A DNA stretch of 64,000 bases, taken from Bacillota bacterium (GTDB lineage Bacteria; Bacillota; Clostridia; Christensenellales; SZUA-584). Shown piece after piece: positions 17,125 through 25,495 of this stretch. The notes beneath the pieces are model-generated. The model did no database searches. It was not told where the DNA came from and saw only the letters and a list, made by a program, of their open reading frames with translations. The position numbers and the translations under genes were made by a program. Position 1 is the first letter of the stretch, and each line of letters begins with the position of its first letter. The stretch lies in assembly GCA_023399095.1 (NCBI GenBank), contig JAEWQS010000081.1, positions 21,483-85,482 on the forward strand, in the 5' to 3' direction.

Positions 17125-17173
17125 TCACCGACTCCAGCCTGGGCCTGCACAGGCTTTCGATACACTGCCACAT
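17102..17173 (-). CDS. Possible 23-residue peptide overlapping the virD4 start
   Basis: From an ATG at 17173 the frame reads MWQCIESLCRPRLESVSDDE then EHE and stop. GGGGAG precedes it by a normal distance, and that site is formed by the last codons of the gene above. It overlaps the first eight codons of virD4 and may mainly serve translational coupling. No homology is claimed. Confidence 0.4.
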   Translation of the reverse strand: MWQCIESLCRPRLESVSDDEEHE

Positions 17174-17175
17174 AT

Positions 17176-17367
17176 TCAGCGCTCCCCTCTGTCGATACTT
17201 TTCTTTTCCTTTTTGGTCGGCGCGTCTATGACCTTGAGAAGCACCTCATCCACCGCATCGGTGGAGCGCTGCTCCCGCAAAAGCTCGTTGCGCTTGTCGT
17301 TCAGGGAGTGAAAGACGACGCCGTATTCGTATTTGTCCATTTCAAGGACTCTCGTTTCGTCCTGCAT
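17176..17367 (-). CDS. Small conserved ICE protein, paralogue of 55073-55249
   Basis: This encodes 63 residues from an ATG at 17367 with AGGAGG seven bases ahead. The core YGVVFHSLNDKRNELLREQR then DAVDEVLLKVIDAPTKKEKK closely follows the small protein at the other end of the element (HSLNDYRNKLIREK, VNEVLAKVMNARTKK). It is all-helical and charged, with no membrane segment. Small proteins of this kind are common between the ArdC-like and virD4 genes of Tn1549-type elements; function is unknown. Confidence 0.75.
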   Translation of the reverse strand: MQDETRVLEMDKYEYGVVFHSLNDKRNELLREQRSTDAVDEVLLKVIDAPTKKEKKSIDRGER

Positions 17368-17379
17368 AGGGAACCCTCC

Positions 17380-18285
17380 TTATCTTTCATGGTCCTGCTG
17401 CCGTGGTGATTTACCATGCTCCAGCACCCTGGACATGCGGGCGGATATATCCGCCGCCGTATCCCGGATGGCCGACAGCTCGCCCCGGATGTCCTGCGCC
17501 TCCATACCGGCAAAGGTATCCGGCAGGCGGGAAAAATCGTAGCCCTTGGTGTCGATGCCGTTTTTTCTGCACAGCATATACGACACGCAGTAGGCCCGGA
17601 AGGCGTTGGCACTGCGGTCATATGCGGGATCGCCGTTCGCGTATTCCGCATGGGCTAGCTCCACGGCGACACTGCGGAAGATGTCCGCGCCGTCCATGCC
17701 CTTGCGCACAAAGATGATATTCTGCTGCGGGTCAAGCAGCGCGCCCTGTTCGGCCTGCTCCATATTTTCCGTTGCCTGCACGGCGGCGGGCGCACCCGTG
17801 ATGAGCGCTTTTATTAGGACGCGTTCATCACGACTCACTTGGGGCTGCATACGTGCGCGTACCGTGGTCTGCGTGATGTCGAACACCTTCTTGGGGTTAT
17901 ACGATACGCCGATGGAGCCGTCCTCGCGGGTGTATTCGTCCCCCGGCTCCAGAATGACGATGCCCTTCTGGTTCTTTTTTACATAGCCGTCCTGGTCTTT
18001 CCAGTAATCGAAATCCCCGATCTTCTGCGCGTCGGGCTTCTGCGCCGCGATAAGCAGGGCGTTGCCCACAGAATAACGGTCGAAGCGGCTCTGCACGTCC
18101 AGATAGGTCTGGAAAGTCGTCCCTTCTCGCACGATGTCCTCGGCGGTGCGGTCGATCAGATCAAAGGCGCTGCTGCGCTCGGCCTGCTTTTTCGCCGCCC
18201 ACGCCTCCTTGTCAAAGGCGTCATCCGGCTGATAGGCGGGTTCCTGCGCTTTAGGCGCGTCAAAAATATCGTCAAAGTTACTCAT
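17380..18285 (-). CDS. ArdC-like antirestriction/ssDNA-binding protein
   Basis: This encodes 301 residues starting MSNFDDIFDAPKAQEP. Residues about 40-130 resemble the ArdC N-terminal fold (TFQTYLDVQSRFDRYSVGNA then LLIAAQKPDAQKIGDFDYWK, GIVILEPGDEY). A second part holds SVAVELAHAEYANG at about 215, in the place where ArdC proteins carry an HExxH-type metallopeptidase motif; here the first His is replaced, so zinc protease activity is doubtful. Related proteins bind single-stranded DNA and may protect incoming DNA from restriction. The stop is followed directly by the ribosome site of the next gene (AAAGATAAGGAGG), indicating tight coupling. Confidence 0.75.
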   Translation of the reverse strand: MSNFDDIFDAPKAQEPAYQPDDAFDKEAWAAKKQAERSSAFDLIDRTAEDIVREGTTFQTYLDVQSRFDRYSVGNALLIAAQKPDAQKIGDFDYWKDQDGYVKKNQKGIVILEPGDEYTREDGSIGVSYNPKKVFDITQTTVRARMQPQVSRDERVLIKALITGAPAAVQATENMEQAEQGALLDPQQNIIFVRKGMDGADIFRSVAVELAHAEYANGDPAYDRSANAFRAYCVSYMLCRKNGIDTKGYDFSRLPDTFAGMEAQDIRGELSAIRDTAADISARMSRVLEHGKSPRQQDHER

Positions 18286-18291
18286 GAAAAA

Positions 18292-19104
18292 TTACCTCTC
18301 TTTCGATCTTTTCTGTTTCCTGGGCCTTTGCTGCGGCTGCTTGTGCTGCGCGGGCTTATTCTGTTTTGCCTTGGGCTCGCGCCGCGGTTCCTCGCGCTTC
18401 GGGGCCTCCGCCTCCTGCTGCTTGACCGCCTTGATCTGCCTGAGCTCCTCCCGCACGGAGGGGCGCAGGAAAGACGCTTTCTCGGGCGGCTTAGTAGTAC
18501 CCTCGGCGGAGCTCCTTGGCTTCTCTGAGATAGGCTCGGACGGAGGGGATTTTTCCGTCTTCGCCGCCGTGGGGTTTTCGGGCTGCGCCTGCTCCTTCTT
18601 TAAGGGCTTTTCAAACAGCTCGTCCACCACCTTGTCCGTGGCGTCCTTGTCGGGTACGTCCTTCTCCGGCGCTGCCGGGGCTTTATCCGCTCTGGACTTT
18701 TCGATGTCGGCGCGTACCGTCGCGGTGTTGACGGCTGCGAAATTGAAGCGCTCCACAATATCGTTGATTCTTCTGGCATCCTCGACGCGCACCATGACCG
18801 GTGTGATGCCGTCCGGGCTGCCCTTGGGGTCGCGCATGACGCAATAGAGGATACCGTACTGCTTGGCCTTCTCCACAAACATCTGCATGTCGCTGTTTTT
18901 GACGTTGAAAACATCCAGCTCCTTACCGCTTCTGAGCATGGTCTCCAACCGTGCCCGGCCCTTCGTCTTTTTCTGCTGGCTCAAAATGGTATACAGCAAA
19001 ACCGCCAGGTTTTTTGCACCCGCACCGGCCAGCCGTATGGCAACCTCCGCGCCGTCCAGCGTCATTTTAAAGACCTGTTCTGCCGCCTCGCCTGAATGGT
19101 TCAT
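18292..19104 (-). CDS. pcfB: PcfB-family (DUF3801) relaxosome adaptor
   Basis: This encodes 270 residues from an ATG at 19104 with AAGGAGG eight bases ahead. Residues 1-140 match PcfB/DUF3801: EAAEQVFKMTLDGAEVAIRL, AVLLYTILSQQKKTKGRARL, QMFVEKAKQYGILYCVMRD. The rest is a disordered, Lys/Pro/Glu-rich tail. In the pCF10 system PcfB helps dock the relaxase to the VirD4-type ATPase, a plausible role here as the gene lies between the relaxase and virD4. It overlaps the 3' end of the relaxase gene by 38 bases. Confidence 0.85.
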   Translation of the reverse strand: MNHSGEAAEQVFKMTLDGAEVAIRLAGAGAKNLAVLLYTILSQQKKTKGRARLETMLRSGKELDVFNVKNSDMQMFVEKAKQYGILYCVMRDPKGSPDGITPVMVRVEDARRINDIVERFNFAAVNTATVRADIEKSRADKAPAAPEKDVPDKDATDKVVDELFEKPLKKEQAQPENPTAAKTEKSPPSEPISEKPRSSAEGTTKPPEKASFLRPSVREELRQIKAVKQQEAEAPKREEPRREPKAKQNKPAQHKQPQQRPRKQKRSKER

Positions 19105-20500
19105 GGCTCTTTTCCTCCTTTTTCTGTTTTTCGTCCTCTCGGACAGCTTTGAGCTTTTCGGCCATTACGCCCGAACGCCCGGTAATCCCGTCACATAGCT
19201 TCACCTCCCCGCGCAGCTTGGATAGCTCTTTGGTGATTGCGGAAATTTCCGCTTTCAGTATGGCAAGCTGCTGCTCGTCCCCGGCGCTGCGCAGCCTGTT
19301 TTTCAGCCGCTTGCGGTCGCCCGTGAGCGTTTCCATCTTCTTTTGCAAACCTTCCTTATATGAAGAAAGCTGCCCGGCGGTATCGATGCGATTCCGCGCA
19401 AGCAGCCTTGCTTCCTGAGAAATGGTTCTCATTCTTCGCACATCCTCCCGCAGGAGGAAATGCGGGTTCTTAGGGGATGCCCGGCCCTTGGGGAGAATGC
19501 CGAGCTTATAGCAGTAATGCAGGTACAGCCCGCGCAGGCCGCCGATACGCTTTGCTTTTTTTATATCCCCCTTGAAGCGGACCACGTTAACAGTTTGCTT
19601 GGGTGGCGAGGTCTTTGGCCTCGGTCGGCTCCCGGCATAGAGGATACGGCGGCAAATAGCGTCCAGCGTATAATCGTTGCCAAAATTGCGGGCAAGCCGG
19701 AAAAACCGCTCCTTGCCTGGCGGCCGCAAGGAAATATCCTTGCCCAGCTTGATCTCATATCCCATGCTGCGCAGATTATGAAAGAACTGCCTGTCAGTCA
19801 TGGCTTCGCTTATGGCCCGGTCCACATCTTTTTTGATAAGGCCACGCCATGTGGGTTTGCCCTGCTGATCGGCGCGCCATTCGCCGTACTGCTTGGCCTT
19901 GCCGCGCGTGGGGTCTTCAATGACCGAAAGCCCGAATTCCCGGCACAGCTTATCCGATGCTTTGCGCATTTCCATATAGGTGTCCGTGCAGTCGTTGTAG
20001 CGGTAGCCGTCCGCGAACGATACGGAATTCAGCACAAAATGGTTGTGGATATGGTTTTCCTTATCCAGATGGGTGGCTACAATGACCTGAAACCGCTCAC
20101 CCCAAAGCTCTTTTGCCAGCCGCACGCCGATTTCATGGGCAGCATCCGGCGTTGCCTCACCAGGGGCAAAGGACTGGTATCCGTGAAAGGCCACGATACC
20201 GTCTTCCTTGCCATACCGTTTTTTCACCGCCATCATTTCCTCACGCGCCGTGGCGGGAAAACAGTTGACGCCCATCACATAGCGGGACAGGGAGGATGCG
20301 TCGTTTTCCAGACCAACGCTTTTTTGCACCTTTTTGTTCTGTACGGCGTATTCAATCACATCGGCCAGCCCCTGGGCCTCCCCCTCCGTCATATCCTGCT
20401 TCTGATAAAAGGCGGGATTCTGTGTTTTGTCAGGGTTCTCCACATAGATAACCACCTTGCCCAGCCAGCCGCGCACGTCCCATATGGCCGTCGTAGCCAT
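19067..20500 (-). CDS. MOBP-type relaxase (MobA/VirD2 family)
   Basis: This encodes 477 residues from an ATG at 20500 with AGGAGG ten bases upstream; an ATG at 20509 sits too close to that site. The relaxase domain fills the first 260 residues and shows the metal-binding histidine motif HIHNHFVLN (about 148-156), preceded by FQVIVATHLDKEN. Later parts, EMRKASDKLCREFGLSVIED and YEIKLGKDISLRPPGKERFF, are standard for relaxases of Tn1549-like ICEs. The C-terminal third is coiled-coil-like and charged. It nicks oriT, stays bound to the 5' end and leads the strand into the recipient. One base separates it from mobC. Confidence 0.95.
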   Translation of the reverse strand: MATTAIWDVRGWLGKVVIYVENPDKTQNPAFYQKQDMTEGEAQGLADVIEYAVQNKKVQKSVGLENDASSLSRYVMGVNCFPATAREEMMAVKKRYGKEDGIVAFHGYQSFAPGEATPDAAHEIGVRLAKELWGERFQVIVATHLDKENHIHNHFVLNSVSFADGYRYNDCTDTYMEMRKASDKLCREFGLSVIEDPTRGKAKQYGEWRADQQGKPTWRGLIKKDVDRAISEAMTDRQFFHNLRSMGYEIKLGKDISLRPPGKERFFRLARNFGNDYTLDAICRRILYAGSRPRPKTSPPKQTVNVVRFKGDIKKAKRIGGLRGLYLHYCYKLGILPKGRASPKNPHFLLREDVRRMRTISQEARLLARNRIDTAGQLSSYKEGLQKKMETLTGDRKRLKNRLRSAGDEQQLAILKAEISAITKELSKLRGEVKLCDGITGRSGVMAEKLKAVREDEKQKKEEKSHEPFRRGGRTGL

Positions 20501-20501
20501 A

Positions 20502-20831
20502 TCACTCATTCCTCCTTGGTAATAACACGGCATTTGTGATCGTTCTCACGGTCTCCTTGAACAGACGCATGTTTTCATCGTAACGCTGCACGTCCATGAC
20601 GCCGAGCACATGGGCCTTCTGTGCGATCTGATTCAAATTGTTGCCTATAGCGTGCAGCTCCTTCATCATGGAGAAGTAGTCGGGCGGCGGCGTGTCCTGG
20701 GGAACCACGCCATTTATAAGGTGGCGAAGGTAGGCTTCACGGGACAAGCCGGATTTCTTCACCAGCTTATCCAAAGCCTGCGCTTCCTTTTTATGCAACC
20801 AGAACTGTATATGAACATTCCGATTTCTCAT
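20502..20831 (-). CDS. mobC: MobC-like relaxosome accessory protein
   Basis: This encodes 109 residues from an ATG at 20831 (MRNRNVHIQFWLHKKEAQAL) with AAGGTG upstream. The N-terminus reads as a ribbon-helix-helix DNA-binding fold (VHIQFWL, then LDKLVKKSGLSREAYLRHLI). It is followed by the MobC helical motif ELHAIGNNLNQIAQKAHVLG. Such proteins bind oriT and help the relaxase open the nick region. The gene directly precedes the relaxase, and the hairpin-rich DNA just before it is the likely oriT. Confidence 0.9.
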   Translation of the reverse strand: MRNRNVHIQFWLHKKEAQALDKLVKKSGLSREAYLRHLINGVVPQDTPPPDYFSMMKELHAIGNNLNQIAQKAHVLGVMDVQRYDENMRLFKETVRTITNAVLLPRRNE

Positions 20832-20862
20832 TATGGGCAGCACCTTCTTTCTCAAAAGGGTT

Positions 20863-20930
20863 TCAGGGAATTTCCCTGACAAGCGCGCCGCCCATTCGGG
20901 GCGGCGTGGGGTTTGTGGTATCACAAATCC
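20863..20930. other. Candidate oriT: three adjacent inverted repeats
   Basis: Between pcfM (ends 21003) and mobC lie TCAGGGAA-T-TTCCCTGA (20863-20879), CGCCGCCC/GGGCGGCG with a five-base loop (20886-20906), and TTTGTG/CACAAA with a four-base loop (20912-20927). Clustered inverted repeats next to mobC and the relaxase gene are typical of transfer origins. No known nic sequence was recognised, so the exact nick is not assigned. The remaining interval up to 21002 holds no gene. Confidence 0.5.
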
Positions 20931-21002
20931 AGTGCTTGCTGGTAGTAGTGAATCGCTCTTTGCTCCCTGCGCAAAGATGAGGCCGACCAGCCGAAATAGA
21001 GA

Positions 21003-21197
21003 TCAGCGCTCCTGATCGCGGCTTTTCTGCCGGAGCCGGGCTTCAAAGGACACGCCCTGAAAGTGGTCGGCATCGAGGACATATTCCGAATTCCGCCAGT
21101 TGTCCGATACCATCTGCTCAGCTTCAAAGCGGTCTTCTGCATCTACCCCCACGGTCATTCGCAGGGTTTCTGTGATGGTCACGTCGTACTTTGGCAT
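21003..21197 (-). CDS. DpnD/PcfM family protein
   Basis: This encodes 64 residues, MPKYDVTITETLRMTVGVDA then EDRFEAEQMVSDNWRNSEYV, from an ATG at 21197 with GAGGTG upstream. The T-I-T-E-T-L start and VSDNWRNSEY..DADHF end are typical of the DpnD/PcfM small-protein family found beside mobilisation genes in conjugative elements. The function is not established; the position next to the candidate oriT is consistent with a role in relaxosome control (inference). Confidence 0.85.
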   Translation of the reverse strand: MPKYDVTITETLRMTVGVDAEDRFEAEQMVSDNWRNSEYVLDADHFQGVSFEARLRQKSRDQER

Positions 21198-21229
21198 GAG
21201 TGTTCACCTCTTTCTTAAATTTAGGGGAT

Positions 21230-21261
21230 AAAAACAGGGCGTCCCGTGAAAGGAACACCCT
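21230..21261 (-). terminator. Hairpin plus T-run before pcfM
   Basis: On the minus strand TTACATAG leads into AGGGTGTTCC, which pairs with GGGACGCCCT (two wobble pairs), followed by GTTTTTAT. It resembles an intrinsic terminator or attenuator, placed between two co-directional genes just ahead of the pcfM ribosome site. Confidence 0.6.
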
Positions 21262-21287
21262 ATGTAATGAGGTTTTATAATTCGTTT

Positions 21288-21458
21288 TTATGTGTCGGTA
21301 TCATTATCCTGATCCGTCCTGACCTCCCGAAGCGGTGTAACCTGCGGTGGATTCTCCACATATTCATCCTCGCCCTGCTGTTGCGCTGCAACAAGGATAT
21401 TTACTGCATCCGATACCCTAGCGGTAAGCGTAAAGTACATCCTTTTATAGTCCGGCAT
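21288..21458 (-). CDS. Small conserved ICE protein
   Basis: This encodes 56 residues from an ATG at 21458 (MPDYKRMYFTLTARVSDAVN) with GGGAGG nine bases ahead. The helical stretch ARVSDAVNILVAAQQQGEDE is followed by an acidic tail. Proteins of this size and start occur at the same place in Tn1549-like elements, between pcfM and the Toprim gene. No function is known. The upstream in-frame extension to 21551 lacks a ribosome site. Confidence 0.7.
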   Translation of the reverse strand: MPDYKRMYFTLTARVSDAVNILVAAQQQGEDEYVENPPQVTPLREVRTDQDNDTDT

Positions 21459-21556
21459 TGTGTGACCTCCCTCAGTAATATGTATAAGCGGCCGGTAAGA
21501 ACCAAGCCGCTTACAGCATATCTGCGCAGGCGATGGAAGTCCAATGTGCAAAATCC

Positions 21557-22543
21557 CTACCGAACTTTTTCATTTGGCGCAGCGATTGCACTCTCCGGCA
21601 AATGGAGCTTCCAGCAAAGATAGGCGTTGATATCCTTACAGGCGGGAGGCGGACGGTCTGTGGCCTCATATTCCTTGGGCAGCACCGTCATTATGGCCTT
21701 GGTCGCCATACGCCCCGCGTAGTCGTTATCCAGATGCAGCAGGACGCTTTTCACCTGCGGGTAATCCTCTAAAAAACGGGTAAGGGCAGAGGGAACCTTG
21801 CTTTTTGAAATATTCTTCTGCGGCTGATAGACGCCAGCGAGGGAAAGCAGGTTTTCCGTGGAATAGTCCTTGCCGCTCATTTTCATAAGGGTGGCATATG
21901 AAAGCAAATCCACGGCGCTTTCAAATAGATGGACGGAATCGCTCGGCTCCAGTGCTGGCAGTGCAAACGAGTAATGCTTGTCGCTGCCGGTTGCTTCGCC
22001 CTTGAAATCACCGTTGATTCCGCGCAGTGCGGCGTATTTTTGCTGTCCCTGCGCATCAAATCCCACAAACACAGCGTTTATATATATCTTGCCGCCGGGC
22101 TCCGACTCGTTGCGGCTCTCGTAAATACGCCCGTCGGCGATGCACGCGTGAATAAGCCCTCTGTCGATACCCCGGCGAACCAGATATTGCTCCACTTCAT
22201 CCGTATATGGATTAGGTTCAGGCAAAAGGAGGGGTTTGGGCTTTTGTTCCTTTTGAGATACAAAAACGGGCGATGTGCTTGCCGCCCGTCCCATGATCTG
22301 TTCCACCGCATCCGTAAAGGAAAGCTCCCGCACCTTGATCAGATAATCGAGAGCGGATCTGCCTCCGACGCCCCGGCTCCACCAAAACCATTTGCCGTTG
22401 GAGATTTTCAGGCTGTCATGGCTGCGCGTGCAGTAGGTGCTGCCGGAGAAATGCACCAGCTCATGCGGTTCGTAATTCTGGAGGTAGGTCAGAAGGTCCA
22501 TTCGCTTGGCTTCTAAGATCACCTCTGGGTCGATATATGGCAT
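21557..22543 (-). CDS. DUF3991/Toprim primase-like protein
   Basis: This encodes 328 residues. The N-terminal part (ILEAKRMDLLTYLQNYEP, CTRSHDSLKISNGKWFWWSR, ALDYLIKVRELSFTDAVEQI) is a DUF3991 module resembling the zinc-binding and lead-in parts of DnaG-type primases. The Toprim fold follows: HLFESAVDLLSYATLM (the conserved Glu) and SVLLHLDNDYAGRMATKAI (D-x-D). Such proteins may prime complementary-strand synthesis after transfer, which is inference. The ATG at 22543 has GGAGGTG seven bases ahead. This is the last typical ICE gene before the restriction cargo. Confidence 0.85.
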   Translation of the reverse strand: MPYIDPEVILEAKRMDLLTYLQNYEPHELVHFSGSTYCTRSHDSLKISNGKWFWWSRGVGGRSALDYLIKVRELSFTDAVEQIMGRAASTSPVFVSQKEQKPKPLLLPEPNPYTDEVEQYLVRRGIDRGLIHACIADGRIYESRNESEPGGKIYINAVFVGFDAQGQQKYAALRGINGDFKGEATGSDKHYSFALPALEPSDSVHLFESAVDLLSYATLMKMSGKDYSTENLLSLAGVYQPQKNISKSKVPSALTRFLEDYPQVKSVLLHLDNDYAGRMATKAIMTVLPKEYEATDRPPPACKDINAYLCWKLHLPESAIAAPNEKVR

Positions 22544-22563
22544 GCTTTCACCTCCGGAAATAG

Positions 22564-22602
22564 AAAAAGCCGACTGATTTCCACGGGGAAAACCAAACGG
22601 CT
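22564..22602 (-). terminator. Hairpin plus T-run between hsdM and the Toprim gene
   Basis: On the minus strand TACATAGCCG pairs its AGCCG with CGGCT about 30 bases later, with a smaller TTTTCC/GGAAA pairing inside, then TTTTTCTA. It is suited to ending the restriction operon or attenuating read-through into the DUF3991 gene. Confidence 0.55.
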
Positions 22603-22641
22603 ATGTAGCAATACTTCTGTTTTATCTTAAAAATAAGAATG

Positions 22642-24390
22642 TTACAACAATTCAGATAACCCTAATTCCTTCAAGAACTGATTATGCTTAGCCTTTGCCC
22701 TTTTTATAGTTTCTTCAGTTTCATCAAGATTCTTTTTCACTTCCGCAAGATCAACAATTTCTTCTTCCGCAGCTGTACTCACATATCTTGATATGTTGAG
22801 ATTGAAACCGTTCTTTTCAATCTCTTCCATTGACACGCGGCGAGAATATTTTTTATCGTCCTCTTTACGAAACTGATAGGTATCAACAATCTTGTCGATA
22901 TGCTCAGGTAACAAGACATTTTGACGTTTACCTTTTTCAAAGTATTCGCTCGCATTAATAAACAACACGTCGTCGAATTTTTTGCACTTTTTAAGTACAA
23001 GAATGCAAACCGGAATGCCTGTTGAGAAAAAGAGATTTACGGGCAACCCAATAATAGTGTCGATATTCCCATCTTTGAGTAGCTTTGTTCTGATTTTTTC
23101 TTCTGAGCCACCACGGAACAAAACACCATGAGGTAAAATAATTGCCATTGTGCCTTCGTCACTCAAAAAGTGAAATCCATGTAACAAGAAGGCAAAATCA
23201 GCCGCAGATTTTGGGGCAAGTCCATAGCTTTTAAAGCGGAAATCCTCAGCCAGTGTATCGTTAGGCTCCCAGCGGTAGCTGAAAGGAGGATTTGCAACGA
23301 CTGCATCACATTTCAATTTTTTTGCCGGGTTCATCTCGTTTAAGATATCCCAGTCATTTAACAGTGAGTCTCCGTGAAAGATTTGAAACTCAGAATCCTT
23401 AAATCCATGAAGAAGCATGTTCATGCGCGCAAGGTTATAAGTTGTTATGTTTTTTTCTTGCCCATATATCTGGCTAATGCTGTTTGGTTCAAGATGCTTT
23501 TTAACATTAATTAACAGCGAAGCTGAACCACAAGCAAAGTCCAACAAATTATTAATATATGGTTTTTTGCCTGCACTGGGATTTTGGCTGTCAAGTATAA
23601 CAATGCGTGACAGGATGGTAGAGATCTGCTGGGGAGTATAAAACTCTCCGGCTTTTTTGCCTGAGCCTGCCGCAAATTGGCCAATCAAGTATTCATAAGC
23701 ATTTCCTAAAAGATCGGTTTCGTTTGAAAATTCAGAAAGCCCTTCGGCAATTTCAGTTATGATTGTACACAGCATTGCATTTCGCGCTGAATAGTTTTTC
23801 CCAAGCTTGTCAGAGTCGAGATTGACCTCGGAGAACAGGCCCTGAAATGCGCTATCAAAGGACTCATTTTCTATATACTTGAATCCCTGTTGCAGGATTT
23901 TTAATAAATCGCTGCTTTGTGTTCTCGCCAACCCATATATATTGCTCCATAAAAAGTCCGGTTGAATTACATAGTGTACCTTACGGCGCATTTGCTTTTC
24001 GAAAATCGCCACATCATCCTTGTTTTTTGCATACCAAACAGCAAGGGGTGTCGCCTTCTTTTTCTCTTTTGGCTTGAAATAATCTTGTTCTCCTAATTTT
24101 TTAGCAAACTCATTTAGAAAAGCTGCTCCTGGAATATTATTGGACTTTGCAGTATCCTTGTCCTCGTTCTGTTTTCTTTCAGCAGAATCATTAATTAAAT
24201 CAGCTTCGCATTGCTCGTAGTCTTTACCAAGCTCTTTCTTTGCAGCCTCCTCATAGTTATCAGAGAGGTAGCGCAAGAAGAGAAAAGACAACATATAATC
24301 GCGGAAGTCATCGGGATTCATGGCCCCGCGCAGTTTGTCGGCTATGGCCCATAGGGTTGCCCCTAATTGTTTTTGTTGCTTGTCATTCAT
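22642..24390 (-). CDS. hsdM: Type I restriction-modification methylase subunit
   Basis: This encodes 582 residues from an ATG at 24390, overlapping the end of the PrrC-like gene by eight bases. HsdM_N-type sequence (LGATLWAIADKLRGAMNPDD, DYMLSFLFLRYLSDN) leads to GEFYTPQQISTILSRIV, SAM-binding motif I LLDFACGSASLLINV (about 282) and catalytic AVVANPPFSYRW (about 363). It modifies adenine in the host recognition sequence as an M2S1 complex with HsdS and is required for cutting with HsdR. The length is slightly above the usual 500 residues. Base composition is AT-richer than the surrounding ICE genes, a sign of separate origin. Confidence 0.95.
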   Translation of the reverse strand: MNDKQQKQLGATLWAIADKLRGAMNPDDFRDYMLSFLFLRYLSDNYEEAAKKELGKDYEQCEADLINDSAERKQNEDKDTAKSNNIPGAAFLNEFAKKLGEQDYFKPKEKKKATPLAVWYAKNKDDVAIFEKQMRRKVHYVIQPDFLWSNIYGLARTQSSDLLKILQQGFKYIENESFDSAFQGLFSEVNLDSDKLGKNYSARNAMLCTIITEIAEGLSEFSNETDLLGNAYEYLIGQFAAGSGKKAGEFYTPQQISTILSRIVILDSQNPSAGKKPYINNLLDFACGSASLLINVKKHLEPNSISQIYGQEKNITTYNLARMNMLLHGFKDSEFQIFHGDSLLNDWDILNEMNPAKKLKCDAVVANPPFSYRWEPNDTLAEDFRFKSYGLAPKSAADFAFLLHGFHFLSDEGTMAIILPHGVLFRGGSEEKIRTKLLKDGNIDTIIGLPVNLFFSTGIPVCILVLKKCKKFDDVLFINASEYFEKGKRQNVLLPEHIDKIVDTYQFRKEDDKKYSRRVSMEEIEKNGFNLNISRYVSTAAEEEIVDLAEVKKNLDETEETIKRAKAKHNQFLKELGLSELL

Positions 24391-25495
24391 CGTTACCACC
24401 ACCTGTATGTAATACAAAATTATATTTGTTTTGAAGTCTATTAAACACGTTTAGGAAAAGCTCTTCGTTATCGGGTACCAGTTCTTTCGCCTCGTATCGA
24501 AAAACAGTTTTATGGGACAATGTATTTACTATTCGGGCTACATCATCGGTATCCTCTATTCCGATTTGCTCAAGCACATATGATATTCGCCCAACACCAA
24601 GAAATGAAGCAACGTTTTCTAAGACTTGTCTTAATATTGCGAAATGATACGCATATAATTGTTTATCGTTTATCGCAAGCTGTAACATTTGCAGTAACTC
24701 AAGATGATAAAGAAAAACATCTTTTCTGCAATCCAACAATAACAGCTCATTCGTCGTGCTTTTTAATATATATAATTGTGTAAGTTTTTTATATGAAGAT
24801 GCTTTTTCACCCTTCGTCAGCCAGTCTGAAAGAACAGAGAAAAAACCTACATGGTGAGTGGTAATAATTATTTTTCTATTTTCACAATGCTCATCAATTA
24901 AATCCATAATTGTTGACGCTGTCACAAAGATGTTATGATCATCTAAACTTGAAACAGGATCATCAATAAAAAAGTGAGTGTTTTGCTCGCCGGCCCATCC
25001 CTGAATATCAAACATCGCAAGAAATAGGCACCATATAAAAATTTGTTGCTCACCGCGAGAGATTTTTATAGCTGCTGGCTCTTCTTCGCCTTCTGTTTGT
25101 GGATAAAAACTTATCGATTCAATCCCAAGCGAAATATCAGTGTGATAATTAAATGTAAAATCAAACTTTGGTTTATATGCCGCGAGCTTTTCTCTAAGCT
25201 TTTCTTCATCTAATGCTGAATGATACTGATTTAAACTCGAATGCATGACATCCAGTTTTATCGGAGAGCCCCCATTTTCTGTATCGTTATCCCAAATAAA
25301 CAAATCCTCACTATACGCATTATAATAAACACCGGAATGATTTCCGTTGTTCAGTTCTTTGGTAATATTCTTGTATTCAACTGAAAACCGTGTTTTGCCT
25401 GTTCCATTAAAAGCAAATACTAAAATAATATTTTTCCCTGATTCAACGAGCTGCCTCGCCAAAGCTTTTACATTTTCATCTGAAACAGCACTCAT
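24383..25495 (-). CDS. PrrC-like ATPase, candidate tRNA anticodon nuclease
   Basis: This encodes 370 residues. Residues 1-220 form an ABC-type ATPase: Walker A FAFNGTGKTRFS (K34), signature ISRGEQQ (145-151), Walker B FFIDDPVSSLDDHN (175-188) and H-loop TTHH (212-215). The C-terminal part carries LRQVLEN with R289 and E293, and H328 in NTLSHKTVF. This Arg-x3-Glu...His arrangement recalls the triad of the PrrC/RloC anticodon nucleases (R320, E324, H356 in PrrC), and the length is close to PrrC's 396. The gene sits inside a type I operon, as prrC does, overlapping hsdS above and hsdM below. By analogy it would cut a host tRNA when phage disables the restriction enzyme. Nuclease activity is inferred; 'AAA ATPase of unknown role' is the cautious name. 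Confidence 0.75.
   Translation of the reverse strand: MSAVSDENVKALARQLVESGKNIILVFAFNGTGKTRFSVEYKNITKELNNGNHSGVYYNAYSEDLFIWDNDTENGGSPIKLDVMHSSLNQYHSALDEEKLREKLAAYKPKFDFTFNYHTDISLGIESISFYPQTEGEEEPAAIKISRGEQQIFIWCLFLAMFDIQGWAGEQNTHFFIDDPVSSLDDHNIFVTASTIMDLIDEHCENRKIIITTHHVGFFSVLSDWLTKGEKASSYKKLTQLYILKSTTNELLLLDCRKDVFLYHLELLQMLQLAINDKQLYAYHFAILRQVLENVASFLGVGRISYVLEQIGIEDTDDVARIVNTLSHKTVFRYEAKELVPDNEELFLNVFNRLQNKYNFVLHTGGGNDE

Noticed and set aside
20863..20879. Reading the TCAGGGAA/TTCCCTGA palindrome as a transcription terminator
   Set aside because: No T-run follows on either strand and the loop is one base; a protein-binding or oriT role fits better.
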